64,000 nucleotides of DNA from Endothia cerciana (lineage: Eukaryota; Ascomycota; Sordariomycetes; Diaporthales; Cryphonectriaceae). Of this stretch, positions 1 to 11,757 are shown one piece after another (position 1 is the stretch's first letter; the number at the start of each line of letters is the position of its first letter). The translations under genes were made by a program, and so were the position numbers. The notes under the pieces were generated by a model that saw nothing but the letters and a program-made list of their open reading frames with translations, ran no database searches and had not been told where the DNA came from. The stretch is taken from the NCBI GenBank assembly GCA_026119935.1, contig JALRMH010000002.1, forward strand, positions 1,426,001 through 1,490,000. The letters are read 5' to 3'.

Positions 1-60
1 ATCCCAGCCGAGCTATAAGTCTCATGAGAACACATATCTGACCTTGCCCCCTCTCGCTAG

Positions 61-106
61 CCAAAATTCGAGGTACACCTCAAGGTAATCTGCGCCCCCC
101 CCCCCC

Positions 107-162
<56 letters not shown>

Positions 163-763
163 CTGACCAGGGGACCCCAAGATCTACGACCTCAACAACG
201 TCCCCCTGGTCCACGGCTCCTCCCATATAAAATGGCACCTCCCGCACTCTATCCACAGCGAGCACCGGGGGCGGACCCCGAAATGCCCCATCGCCAACCA
301 CCGCATCGAGTACAATTACGGCAGGATCATCCCCGTCCGCATCGGCATCGACAAGAACAACGGCCTGACCGAGTGCCCCATCGAGCTCGAGGTCCTGCAG
401 GAGTTCCCCACCGCCTCCTCGTCTGCCGCCGGCGGCGGCGGCGGCGGTGCCGGGGGCAGCCGCGAGGAGAGGATCACCCTGGGCCGGCTTACGCTGAACC
501 TGGCCGAGTACGTCGAGGAGAGCGAGGCCTTCGTGCGAGACTCGGGCCTCCGTCCGAAGGGGCCAGGCTCCGGCAACTCCGGCGGTAACGGGGGGAATTC
601 CGCCGCGGCGGCGGCGGCGGCCAAGCCTTCCGACCAGGCACCGCGGGGTCACGCCCGCAACAGGTCCAGCCTCTCGACCACGGCGCCCCCCACATCAGCC
701 GACACGAACAGCCCCACGACCCCCAGGACCTCCACAGACAGCCCCAGGCCTCCCTCCGCCGCC

Positions 764-813
<50 letters not shown>

Positions 814-1483
814 GCCGCAGCCGCCGCCGCCGCCCGACATGGCGGCGCACGTCGAGGACGGCATCGTCCGGCGGTACCTCATGACCGACTCCAAGATCAA
901 CAGCACCCTCAAGATCAGCATCCTGATGCTCCAGCTCGACGGCGAGCGCAACTTCGTTGCCCCCCCGCTCAAGACCGCCCCCGTCTTCGGCGGCATCACG
1001 GGCATGGGCATCACAGGGGGGTCCTCCTCGGCCGCCGGCGGCGGAGACCCCGCGGGGGGCGAGCTGTTCGGCCAGCACTTCCAGGACGCCCACCCGGAGC
1101 ACGACGCCGCGGGCCTGAGCGCCCAGTTCTCGGGCGTCGCCGGCGCCAAGGCCAGGGACGTCTACGAGCTGCAGGACATGTACCGCCGCGCGCTCGCCGC
1201 CTCGTGGGCGGGCCACCCGGGGGAGCTGGCCGCCGGCGAGTGCATCGAGGACATCTTCCAGGGCGGCGATGGGTTCGGGCCCGACGACGACGACGACGGC
1301 GGTGGCGGCGGCGGCGGGGGGGAGGCGGGGTATCACGGTGCCGGGGACGCCACCCCCCGGGGCCACCGCGACAGGCGCGGCGGTGGCCGAGCGCGCGGCA
1401 AGATGATGCGCCGGGAGGACAGCGGGTCCTCCGCGGGCGGGGGTGACGACTTCCTCCGCCCGGGGGACGCCGGGAAGAGGGGA

Positions 1484-1517
<34 letters not shown>

Positions 1518-1837
1518 GTGGGGGAGGAGGGGGAGGAGGGGGTAGGAGAAACCACTCCCGCCACGGGAGCGGCGAGAGCGTGGGCCCGCTGCGGCACGAG
1601 GGCGGGGGCGGGCACCAGCGGCCCCGCCGGCGGGACGGGAGCAAGGACAGCGAGAAGAGCAGCCCCCGGGCCGGGACGGGGGGGCTGCGGGGGCGGAGCG
1701 GGAGCCTGGCGAGCCTGGCGAACACGGTCGAGGGGGGCGAGAGGGGCCGGGGCGGGTTCAAGAGCGCGAGGGAGGTGAACGAGTGGGAGGTCAGGGACGA
1801 CATGGTGGCCTGGAGGCTGCCGGGCACGGCCTCTTGA
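61..1837 (+). CDS. NT-C2 domain protein (EEIG1/EHBP1 N-terminal type), 5' incomplete
   Basis: Visible exons are 61-84 and 182-1837. The first encodes PKFEVHLK and is preceded by an AG at 59-60, so at least one more exon lies to the left. The 97-nt intron has donor gtaatc, a (CA)n tract and a tgctgac branch point 15 nt before its AG. The joined protein reads KIYDLNNVPLVHGSSHIKWH, then HRGRTPKCPI, IEYNYGRIIPVRIGI, LTLNLAEYVEESEAF and STLKISILMLQLDGERNF. That is the order of the NT-C2 domain, a C2-like membrane or protein docking module of EEIG1/FAM102 and EHBP1. The domain is interrupted by low-complexity inserts, including 14 Gln encoded by pure CAG at 770-811. The second half is Gly-, Asp- and Arg-rich disordered sequence. 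About 559 residues are visible. The biochemical role in fungi is unknown to me; the domain call is firm. Confidence 0.85.
95..160. repeat. poly-C / (CT)n / (CA)n compound microsatellite inside an intron
   Basis: A C-run (from about 95), a short CT run and about 22 CA units fill most of the intron of the NT-C2 gene and end directly before the branch-point motif tgctgac at 161-167. Length changes here would alter donor-to-branch distance but not the reading frame. Confidence 0.9.
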
Positions 1838-2426
1838 ACAAGGAAGGGGGGTTACGGAGAGGGGCGGACGAGGGCCGGAGCAGACATCGTGACGATACGC
1901 AGTTCATACGGCAACATTCGGTTCAGGGTGGCGCTCGGGGAAGGCATCGCGTGACCTGTCTGTGTTGTGAACGGGAGGTCTGTCCCTTCTAGAATTAAGC
2001 ACTGTCTCTCGGCGCCCTGAGCGCATGGGCTGACGAGAAAGTGCTTCTACGGCTCCAGCTGGCGCTCCCCTGTGCCTTAAGCTCACGCCCCCTGTCTTCG
2101 GGTCCCCAGCGGAAGCTCATGCTGCGTGCTTCTCTCGAGGATCCGAGCCCAGATAGAGGCTCCTCGCTCGGGAGCAGGCCAGGTTCATGAAACGGCTCGC
2201 GAGAGTCGCCGGCGGAGCCCTCTCGCGGCCCTCTCCTCTCCCCCCCTCCCCCCCTCCCCGCGTGTCCTCCGTCGTTCTTTCCGCAATGTCACCGCCGATG
2301 CTTCGGTGTTCGTACAAAACAGACAGCCAAAGTCTTCGTGGCAATCATCGTTCAACATCCGCACGCGCCGTAGTGCCGAGTGGCCATAGGCAGGAAGCAT
2401 CTGCAATCCCTTGTCCCCTTCTGCTT
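1838..2426. other. convergent 3' intergenic region
   Basis: The NT-C2 gene (+) and NUP57 (-) end facing each other, so this stretch should hold both 3' UTRs and terminators. It contains a pyrimidine-rich segment at about 2230-2275. The short ORFs here overlap each other on both strands and none resembles a known protein. Confidence 0.6.
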
Positions 2427-3477
2427 TCAGACGGCTGGTTTCGCCTTGGAGCCCGGGTGGTCCTTCTCGTACTCGTCGAAGTCCTTCTTGATCAGCTCAC
2501 ACTCCTTCCTGAGGTGCTGCAGCTGTTTCTCGTAGTCCTCCACGATCTGCAGGCCTCTCGTCAGCTGGGAAGATGGCCCCCTCAGGCCGGCGCCGTAGAC
2601 TCACCTTCTTGACCTTGACCTCCACCTCGCCGTCCAGGCCCTGGTCCTCCCCCAGACCCTTCTTGGCCAGCTCGTCCTTCAAGAACTGCGCCTGCTCCCG
2701 CAGGAAGATCAGGCGGCTCCACAGCTCGTCCAGCCGGGCGTTGACGGCGGGGTCCTGCACGGCCCTCTCCATGTTCTCCAGCTTGATCCGCAGGTCATCC
2801 TCGTCGCCCGACAGCGCGTATCCCCGGTTCCGCAGGACCTGGGCCTTCCTGGCGAGCACCAGCGTCCGCCGCCTGAGGACCTCATGCTTGCGACGGGCCT
2901 CGATCATCTTGACGCTCCAGTCAAGGTCATGCTTGCTCAGGATGGAGTCGAGACAGTTGTTGATCTCGTGCAGGCGCTGGTTAAATATGCTGATGACGTT
3001 GCGCTGGTTCTTCAGGCGCTCCGCGATGGCGGTGAAGCCGGAGGCCAGCACGGGCATCATGCCGGGCGCGGGCTTGTTCTGCAGGGCCTCCTCCCACTCC
3101 TTGGGGTCGTCATTTGGGCCAGGGTGGAAGAAGGGGACGGTGGCCTCGTCGACCTTGTTGTAGAAGTAGTGCTTGAAGGCGCATTCGGGCGATTGGGGTT
3201 TCCATTTCTCGACGAGGCTGTTGAGGCGGTTGGTGATGACCTGGTCGTCTGGTAGGTGGTGGGAGTCAGCCCAGAACGGAACCACGCCGTCCAGGTAGGA
3301 GACCTTCTTGGGCAACATGACGGGTGGGGAGAGAGGATGGGAAGGCAGCCGAGAGGAAGAGGCGAGTGGGAGGATAGAGCAGTGCGACATACTGTAGGGG
3401 ATGCCTGTTTGAAACTGTAGACTGCCGGCTGGGTTGTTCTGGGGCTGTCCCAACAAAGACAGGCCCCATGATGGAGC

Positions 3478-3544
<67 letters not shown>

Positions 3545-3708
3545 TGTTGATTGTTTGAGGCTGTATTGCTCTGTCCAAAGAAACCCAGAGACTGTGTGGG
3601 CTGTTGTTGCTGGGTGGTAGTGGTCGACTGCCCGAAAGGGTTGGAGGATGCCGTCGTGGTGTTACCGAATAACGACATACCTCCAGCAGGTTTTCCAAAC
3701 AGCGACAT
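2427..3708 (-). CDS. NUP57: nucleoporin Nup57/Nup54 family, central-channel FG nucleoporin
   Basis: Exons (minus) are 3708-3393, 3248-2605 and 2546-2427, giving 359 residues. The protein begins MSLFGKPAGGMSLFG and has an N-terminal FG/Gln region with about two dozen consecutive Gln (CTG/CAG tract at about 3479-3548). The conserved alpha-helical Nup54 domain follows, with WKPQSPECAFKHYFYNKVDE, a WEEALQNKPAPG segment, and a coiled-coil tail ending in DEYEKDHPGSKAKPAV. The family forms the Nsp1-Nup57-Nup49 channel complex of the nuclear pore. Intron 1 (144 nt) uses gtatgt and a ctgac branch before ctaccag and joins phase 1 to give IPYNDQVITNRL. Intron 2 (58 nt) uses gtgagt, a ctgac branch and ctgcag in phase 0. 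Both introns are inferred. Kozak context AAG-ATG supports the start. Confidence 0.9.
3479..3548. repeat. CTG/CAG trinucleotide tract encoding poly-Gln in NUP57
   Basis: On the minus strand this is an almost pure CAG array with a few CAA interruptions at its ends. It lies between the GFFGQS and APSWGLSLLG segments of the FG region. Such arrays are prone to length change. Confidence 0.9.
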
Positions 3709-4330
3709 CTTCTTGGTGGTGAGGATGTGATCGACTGAGGCCGAGACCAGGGTAGAGCCGGTGGGGGAGGAGGAGGACGACGAGGGCTGCTCAGGTGCGA
3801 GTGTCCAGGTCCGGCACGAGGAGGAGCGGCACAGAGCGGCACCCCCAAGACGAGAATAAACAAAGGCTATCAAATCACACGCTGTCTGCGCTGGATGAAA
3901 AGAGAAGCAAGCCACGGCTGGGAGGGGGGGACCTGTCCAGAATCAAATCAGCCCTTGGGAATGCGCTGTCGTCGGGGATGGAGGAGGTTTCGAGATGTGT
4001 CGTCGTGACCTTTGTGAGAAGGCTGACCTTGGACCGTCGCGTTTGGTCTGCGCGGGTGCAGTGCAGTTGCCGTCGCCCGCCGCGGCAGGAAGAGAAAAAG
4101 CCCAAGCTTGGGGAGCATCCCTGCAAGCCTGGCCTGGCCCGCCTGGCCGGCCCCTCAACCTCCAAGTGTGGGTCGCCGAAAGACGCTGCGACCAATTACG
4201 CCCAGCTCCAGTCTAGTTACCGAACGACCTCACCTCAAGCTGCCCGGCGCCGACGCCTGCTACACCCCAGACCAACCGACTGCCCCCCTCGCGACCACCA
4301 TCCTCTTCTGTATCCCCACACACTGCCAAG
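3709..4330. other. divergent promoter region NUP57 / NDUFA8
   Basis: About 620 bp separate the two start codons, which point away from each other, so the shared promoter and both 5' UTRs must lie here. There is no supported ORF and no obvious TATA box. Confidence 0.6.
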
Positions 4331-5208
4331 ATGGCGTCGCGGAAGGCCCAGTAAGTCAATTGGCCCCGGTACCAGCTTCACGAGCTCGGGTTGGGCGCCC
4401 CCGGGGATGCCCTCCCACACAGACACACACACACACACCCCCCAGGACAAACTTGCGGGTCGCCATGGTCGACTGACGAGAGACCGCGCCGCGATACAGG
4501 TTCTCCCAGCAGCAGCTCTACGATACCACCCCCCTGCCCGACTCGGTCCCCAAGGTCAAGGAGCTCGGCGCCAGCTCTGCCCCCCTGCTGTCCGCCTCCT
4601 TCTTCATCGGCGCCCGGTGCAAGGACTACAACGATGATTTTATGCAGTGCAAGACAGAGAACCCCGGCAAGGGCGAGTTCGAGTGCCTGAAGGAGGGCCG
4701 GAGGGTCACGAGATGTGCGAGGAGTGTGTATGTTATATCCTGTATCCCGGTGAAGGACCATGGCACGACCCACTCCGGGCCAGAAGAGAGAGGGAGAGGG
4801 AGAGAGAGAGGCCAGGCGCCCCGAGGCCCGAGCCACAGGTTGAAAGAAGCAAGGCTGACGGACGGGTCTGCACAGGATCGAGGATGTGAACAAACACTGC
4901 CTGGAGGAGTTCCGAAGCCACTGGCAGTGCCTCGACAACAACAACCACCAGCTATGGCAGTGCCGCCCGGCTGAGTGGAAACTGAACAAATGCGTCTTCC
5001 ACAACCTAGTCGGTCCCTCCTGCTCCCTCCCCACGTCCATAATATATCATACTGACCGGCTAACCCTCCGCCCCTGCAGAAAATCGAGAAGACCATCCCC
5101 GACGCTGGAGGAAACATCCCCATCCACATGCGCTCACAGCCGATCTTCGCACACGCGCCCGTCCCACACCAGCGGTACGCAAAGTACGAGGACGCCAAGG
5201 AGTCATAG
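4331..5208 (+). CDS. NDUFA8: mitochondrial complex I accessory subunit NDUFA8 (20.8 kDa, CHCH family)
   Basis: Four exons, 4331-4350, 4500-4727, 4876-5008 and 5080-5208, give 169 residues. The protein starts MASRKAQFSQQQLYDTTPLP. It carries paired CX9C-type cysteines characteristic of intermembrane-space proteins oxidised by Mia40: the segment around ARCKDYNDDFMQCK, then FECLKEGRRVTRC, KHCLEEFRSHWQCLDNN and LWQCRPAEWKLNKC. It ends KTIPDAGGNIPIHMRSQPIF...EDAKES. This pattern is diagnostic of the NDUFA8/PGIV subunit on the intermembrane-space face of complex I. Introns 1 and 2 have gtaagt and gtatgt donors. Intron 3 has the weaker donor gtcggt, chosen because phase 0 gives NLKIEKTIPD as in the family. 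Intron 1 contains a short CA repeat. Confidence 0.93.
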
Positions 5209-6702
5209 GAGAGGAGGGGCGCTCAGGCCTGCGGACGATATTCGTGACTTAGACGAGACCAGGGGAGATGCATCCCTGATCAAGGAGAAATGATAGTAGT
5301 GGGGCCCCAGGGCTCAGGGCGGGGAGGACGGGGGCCGCGAAAGGTGTGTACACTCTAGATGAGCAACGACAATCCAAAAAGACCACAACTTCAAAGTCAT
5401 ACCCCGCGTCATGTATCCTGCTGCGACCTAGGAGGTGCTACGCGGGCTGCGTGGCCCGCATCCCTCATCTTCTCTTCTTGGCCCTCGTCGCATTAGGGAG
5501 CAGGGCGGGGGCGGCCTGGCAGCATTGCAGCTGTTTGGGACTGGCGCGCAGGGAGGTCAAAAGACCATCCTATCGGGCGTTGTCCTGTCAAAATAGTCCA
5601 GCCCAATCAAGGTTGTCGCGAACAGAGCAAGGTCCGGCGAGCCCGATCGCAGCACAGAGGATTATCAGCCTGAGGCCACCATCTGCGCGCTGGCACGTCG
5701 GGGGCCCTCATGTGGACAGCTCGGGTCCTCTCATTGACATATGCCTACCTTAGCCCCTGCGTGCAGGGTATAGCTTCTCAGATGCTACCCATTCACACAA
5801 GATACGGAACTGTCTCGTACTGACCCCCGGCATTCGTGATTATAGACAAGACTGCCGGACGCCACTCCCAGAGATACATACTGTCCTCGACTGTGAACCT
5901 ACTTGCAGAGGCTGGACCCGAGGATGATACCGCGTTCTTTTTGCTACCGGCAGCCCAGGATACAGCATATACGGCACATGGTGTACCACTCGAACTGAGA
6001 TTCCTTCAGGGCTACTCCTCCAAGGTCATGGCGAGACCCCTGACCAGGCTTGGTATGAGGTATTTGGTATCAGCACAGATCATCCCTAGAGGACGACGCT
6101 TGAAACATTAAGACGACGGCGGATGGGGAAAGCAAGATAATCTGCACTGTTCATACGAGCCAGGCAGCAGCAGCCATCGGACAGAGCGCGATAGAACTAC
6201 GGGATATAATCCAGCTAGACGAATATAGTGAGATGCACAAGCCTGCGGCCATCCACCGCCTCGCAACTTGCAACTCTCTTCCTGCTGTTCCCAGCGGGCC
6301 GTCATGAGACCCGTCGACTCGCGGCCGGCTACCTACCCTTGGCGGGCTGCTTGCTTCTTTGAGTTTGAGGGAAAACCACTTAGGGATTCTTGTTCATGAT
6401 CCCGGCCTGTGGGCACCCCCCGAGAGACCTATCCGTTCTCATCGCCCCGCCCCGGCGGCAAGACGGTGTACTGGCGCAGGCCCGAGCCTCAGCGAACACT
6501 ACCTGCAGTAACGCCATAGAAGGGGGGGTCGCCAACTGGGCAGTGGCCCTGGGAAGGGATAGCAGGTGGAGAGCCTCTGCGAGTTTCGTGTCTCCTATGT
6601 GAGCTGCGTCGGCGGCCTCTCTTCACCGTCAAGGTGTTCCTCCTCCCGGTCCACCACTCAGGCTTGTGAACGACCCTTCGTCGGGCAGAATATCCAACCC
6701 GT

Positions 6703-6706
6703 CTCC

Positions 6707-6739
<33 letters not shown>

Positions 6740-6741
6740 TC
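6703..6741. repeat. (CT)n(GT)n dinucleotide tract
   Basis: An alternating CT run passes directly into a GT run of similar length, a compound microsatellite in non-coding DNA. Confidence 0.85.
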
Positions 6742-9700
6742 CAGATTAACAGAATGGGAAGAACCCCCTTCCCCCGTCCATCCCAGGTCAACACCAGCCC
6801 AAGGTGTCCCCGAGACAGAACGAGGCAAGACGAGACGGGACCCAGAACCCAGACCGAGCCTATCAGCCCAGAACTGACAGGTCGATACACACTCCAAAGA
6901 AGCTCAACCCCCCCCCCCCCCCCAAAAAAAAAAAAGAAAAGCCCTCTCTCTCTATGTCCAGGACACCTCGAAACATGCCGGCCGTGCCTGCCGATCTCTG
7001 TGCCACGTCGGACTCTCCATACTAGATGGATGAGACGAGAGTGGTGGTGCCAAATGTCGTGCGACCTCGTTGCCCACCCCTTTCGGCCGCGTCTTCCGAG
7101 CTTTGTCTAGGGGGGAGGTGGGTGTTAGGTGTGGGTGCGAGTGGTGGGGTGGGGGGACAACGACCTCGGGGAGGTTTCGCATCTTTTGGATCACGCGGTT
7201 CGCAAAGTACGCACGTACTATTCTACCTTGCCTGCTTTACCCACCGCTAGCCTCGCGGAAGGCTGACGCAAGCTAGTCCGCCCGCCAGCCCCCCCCCCCT
7301 TCCCCCGTTCAAACACCATCTTAGATAGTGCCAGAGGCTCTTTAGGCCATACTAGTGACAAAAATTCGAAGAAGGGAAAGATGAAGAAAGAAAGAAAGAG
7401 AGAAAGGAAAAAAGAGGGGAGAGAGGCAGGGGGAGAAAATGTTCTAGGCCGGTCGGCCCCGGCTTGCGTCGACACAGATGCACGTCCCGTTCTGTCTTCC
7501 TCAAGACCTACACAGTAACTTCTCCCGCTAGTCAGTGACCGCGCCGTTGAGGAGAAGCCTGACCCGTGGGCCGAGGGCGGTGCTGGTGCTGCCGCGTTGG
7601 GTCCTACGGGAACCATGATTTTTCGTAGCATTATCTCGAGACTAACAGACCGTCCGCGCCGCCGCCGACCTCTTAGCCACACGTGCCCGGGCAGGTTCGA
7701 TGGGGGGGGGGCGAGCCCCAACCCTATCTCGCTCCCAGCCCCGTGTCAGAGATCCCCAGTCTCAAGAGAGAAGACCCGGCTCCTTGGCCCGTCCCCTTCT
7801 TCTTGCTGGAGGAGTCGGCGTTTTGTCTGTCTTACACGCGTAGATGGCTGTGGCCCGGTGTTTGCATGCTAGTCAGGCGGCGGGAGCTAAACACAGGGGG
7901 GGGCGTATATACGGAGGCCCGAGAGGAGGGATGCCGTGGCGCGAGCCGCCCTCCTGTCCACGGCGCCGGAACTAGCCAGACACGCACGACGCCGCCCCGA
8001 GGCCACGCGGTTCTGAAAAGGCTGTGCTCGTACTATGTAGGTGAGCCGCGATAGGTCGAGGGCGCCCCGATGAGGGGGGGTGTCCTGGCGTGAGAGCGAG
8101 GCCGCGCGTCTTCGATCACCGGCGAGGAAGGTGAACAATCGCTGTTGCTCGGGCCTCGTGGAGATCACCACCGGTCCCCTCCCACCAAACATAATCGTGG
8201 CGAACGCTGCGCCTCGATAGCGCGGTGACAGATCGCTCCTCCCTGTGCGACCACCTCCGCACACCGACCACCCCGGGGACCGCCGAAGGCGGTGGGACAG
8301 AGACCGCGAAGGGCGGACGGCAAGATCCCAGCCCCCATGGCACGATGTAGATCCAGGCTCGCGCGGGACATGCGTCGGTCATGAAGTGAGGCACAACAGG
8401 CAGGTTGACATACAAGACGGGGGGGTTACTTTGACCATACTATGTATGTCTCATACCGACTTTCTCACGGACTCGGCTCGGCATGCCGAGAATCTGGATG
8501 AGTTCGAGTCATGTCACCCCTCGATCGCAAGCCTGGGTGCACGACAGGCACACGAAATGCACCGGGGGCGGCAGCCTCGAGCGGCTCATCGAACCTTTCC
8601 ACACCTATACGCCGCGCTTCCGTAGTGCGAGAGTCCAGACTCGCAGGAGGAACCCCCAATAGGGACGAGACGGCGGAACAGTTCCACAGGTCAGAAGGGT
8701 CTCGCATGGCTGTCTTGTGTCGTCTCGTGCCTCGACAGCCCACCTGACCAGCACCGGCGCATGATTCTCCGAGGTGGAACCGTCTGTGTCCTACAGTGCT
8801 ATGTACCTCGCCATGCGGGCATGTGATCGGGCCTGCGACAGCGGTTGGTGAGACAGCGCCGAGCGACGATACGGCCGCAGGTCTCTGGTGGCCTCAGCCC
8901 TAGGCAGGAGGAGGAGTTAGAAGGCTTGTGGGGACCAGCCGCAGCGCATGGCCCCAGGTTCACCGCTCCGGGCAGCACCTCGGGAGGAGGCAGCCGGCGA
9001 TGGGCTGCTGTACATGGGACTGGTGAATGTCACAAAGCCCACTAGGCCATCGAGTGCTGGACTGTGTATCGGACGTCTCTGCCTCAAGGCATCTAAGCAA
9101 GACAAGGACATATAGTAGGCAGGGGAGGGGGGGCCTGTCCTCCAGCCCGCAGTATGTCTCGCTTCAGGGGTTTCTCTCTCTACAGTCTGGGTCTCAAGTT
9201 CCCAGAGAGCCCGCATTGTGCAGTCGCGGATCGACCGCGCAGAGTACGAGATGACCTTCCCGCTTCGAATAAAAAGAGGATGGCGGGATGACGGGATGGA
9301 GCGTCGTTCCTAAAGGCGCCGGTGCCGTAGCACAGCCGGGGTCTTGTCCCAGCCCGCCGCCGCCCATTGGCATTTAAAACACTGGCGCACCAGCTGCCCG
9401 GCCAATAGACGGGCAGATACCGCTTTTGAGAGAGATGTGGTTGTCTTTCTTGTGTGGCCTTTGTCGATTGCCGGTGGCCGTATTGCCAGTGTAAAATGCC
9501 TTTCCTGGTGTTTTCAAGTCTGAAGGGGGGAGGGGGGCGGTCTTTCAGCATCGCCGGAAATGGCCACGACTTGTTTCGTTGGGTTCGTTTTCCTTACTAC
9601 GGCGGTGGCCGCGTGTCTGGAGAGATAGAGTTAAGCTGTTTTTTGGGGGGGGGGGGGGCGAGGTCACATCTGCTGCCCGGGACGGCCACCAGCAGCCTTG

Positions 9701-9877
9701 TGCCCACCCCGTCAAGGACTGGTCACGGACAATTCTTTTGGTGCCTGCAGATCTTCGGGCAGATCGTTTGGGAGGGCTGAGAGGATGAGCGAGACGGCGG
9801 CTGCAAGATCTGGTGGATCTCGACGCATTGTGATGCGCGACCAGAAAAGGCCGCGGCCACAATTAGCGAGCCATCAT

Positions 9878-9887
<10 letters not shown>

Positions 9888-9917
<30 letters not shown>
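9888..9917. repeat. (CA)n microsatellite
   Basis: About 14 CA units lie within the long non-coding region. No gene feature is associated. Confidence 0.9.
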
Positions 9918-9918
<1 letters not shown>

Positions 9919-10589
9919 GCACCGCACAACCCGCCTGCCAAGTCTACTGCAGCAGGCTAAGGACAACGGACGGCAGCTGGCGCCGTGGCTATTGTGGTCT
10001 GAAGCAGTGGCTGAGGGGGGCCGCTCCTTTGATGACCGCCGGACCCCGTACGCAGCAACCGAAACGAACGGACGGTCTTGGATCTCTTGGGAGCTCAGAG
10101 CGGCTGCCAGCAGGGCGGGAACCGGTATGGTGCAGGATCATTAATCGGCGCCACGGGTTACAGAGGATCGCCCCATGCCCCCCCCCCCTCTGTGTGTGGC
10201 GCCCTTTTTGGGGGGGGGGAGCGGGTGGGAGACGAGGACGAGATGAGAAGCTTCTTGGGGCAGGGTCAGCTTTTGACAATCATCTCGCTGTGGCATCATG
10301 GCGAATGAAGAAAACCGTGAGGTCTTGTTTCTGTTCTTGGCTGGGGCTGTCAAAACGAAACGAGGCCAGGGCGCGGTAGAGTCGGGACGACAGGATGGAT
10401 GTTCGAACTCAAAAAGATGAGATGATGAAGTGAGCCCGGGAAAGGCAAATTAGGGCTGTTTCAGGACCAGGTCCCTGCAGTCCACGAGCCAATCCGCTGA
10501 CGCCAGCAATATGGGGAAACACAGAGCCGCCCCGGCTACCCTGTCGAGCTAGCTGACCTTGCAGGAGATCCCGATCGTGCCAGGGGGGT

Positions 10590-10637
10590 TTTACTGGGGG
10601 CTTTACTGGGGGCTTTACTGGGGGGTTTACTGGGGGG
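10590..10637 (+). repeat. 12-bp tandem repeat TTTACTGGGGGC, four copies
   Basis: Four adjacent 12-bp units are present; the last two end in G instead of C. Each contains a G5-G6 run, so the array has four closely spaced G-tracts. The unit length is divisible by three, which makes the periodic translations GLYW (plus) and PPVK (minus). These are by-products of the repeat and not evidence of a gene. Confidence 0.9.
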
Positions 10638-10904
10638 GGGGGTGGCAGACCTGGCGGCAGGGTGGCAGAGGGCAAGGGTGCGTGCAGGACGTCAAGGGCA
10701 GGGAGGCAGGTCGAGCTAAGGCAGGGGCAGACAGCTCATTTCAATGTTCAGACCACACACAGACCGACGGCCAGCCGGTCCCCTTTCCCTCAACCTCCAT
10801 ACACAGTCAGGTACATACCAGGTGGTAGTGCAGGCTGGCAGCCAACTGCAGACTGATATCTCGTCATGGTATGTACGGCTTGCCCCATTCTCATCATCAC
10901 CCTT

Positions 10905-10906
<2 letters not shown>

Positions 10907-10950
<44 letters not shown>
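10907..10950. repeat. (GC)n(GA)n dinucleotide tract
   Basis: A GCGCGC run flows into about 15 GA units, a polypurine tract on the plus strand in non-coding DNA. Confidence 0.85.
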
Positions 10951-10953
<3 letters not shown>

Positions 10954-11352
10954 AAGACTCCCTCCGGAGGTGATGGCTACGGCCGGTGATTATCACAGGT
11001 CCCGATTTCATGCAGACCTGGCAGCTCCGTCTGTGGGCGGACATCAAACCACAGAGGGCGGACGAGGACGACACATGCTCAACCTTATCGATACCCACCA
11101 GCCCCGGGGCACCGTAACCTCACCGCTGTCCCAAGGCTTGCCCAATGCGAACTCATGCGGAGAATATTCCAGGAATAGGGATCGCCGGCACACGACGCTT
11201 TGGTACTGTCCCGTGGTGGGCGTGCCGTCCTTGCCAGCACTGGGGTCTGCCACCCGCCGTGCCCCATGGGCTGACAGCATTCCCCCCTCTCCTAAAATTA
11301 TTCCCTCACAGTAAATTGTTCGAGGGGTAGCCCTTAGGCGAACCGAAAAAGC

Positions 11353-11353
<1 letters not shown>

Positions 11354-11391
<38 letters not shown>
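11354..11391. repeat. (GGC)n trinucleotide tract
   Basis: About 12 uninterrupted GGC units. The ORFs that cross it, reading poly-Arg or poly-Pro, appear only because of the repeat. Confidence 0.85.
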
Positions 11392-11392
<1 letters not shown>

Positions 11393-11728
11393 TGGACACT
11401 GAACATGTTGTTGGGTCAGCAACCCCACGGTCAGCCTGGACAAGGCTGGGAATCCGGTTCGCCTCTGGTGGTGGAGCAGGAGGGGGAGGAGCAGGATCGA
11501 TCAGGATCAGCCTGATCTGGGGCAAACGACTGACGGGCTGCAGCACAAAAACACACATGCCTCAGACCAACAGTCGAGAGAGGCGCCGGGAGTGGCTAAA
11601 CAGTGGCAAGCAGTCGGCGACTGTGCAGTGACGACAGCCGCAGCAGGCCCTTGCAGATGCTTCCATGAACCCAACCCAGCCTGCCCGTCCGAGGGCCTTG
11701 AACGAGGTGGGGCACCAGGTCAGGTACA

Positions 11729-11757
11729 TACCACAGTACCATGATGGTACTGTGGTA
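11729..11757. repeat. perfect 29-bp palindrome (14-bp arms, 1-nt centre)
   Basis: The left arm TACCACAGTACCAT is followed by a single G and then by its exact reverse complement. No mismatch is present. It lies in non-coding DNA 1.4 kb upstream of the CAP gene. It could be a dimeric regulator site or a cruciform or hairpin; function is not known. Confidence 0.9.

Noticed and set aside
695..1615. 306-codon minus ORF with poly-Leu and poly-Ala
   Set aside because: Reverse reading of the CAG and GGC repeats of the NT-C2 gene, which has clear domain support in the plus frame.
3249..3392. Reading the NUP57 exon straight through without intron 1
   Set aside because: The frame is open, but the translation (SMSHCSILPLASSSRLPS) does not look like Nup57. 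Donor gtatgt, branch ctgac and acceptor give a better, phase-consistent join.
10559..10828. ORF with GLYW repeats, and its antisense PPVK repeat ORF
   Set aside because: Both are produced mechanically by the 12-bp tandem repeat.
10806..11733. 15-mer GTCAGGTACATACCA shared at 10806-10820 and 11719-11733
   Set aside because: In 64 kb one or two shared 15-mers are expected by chance, and the flanks do not match.
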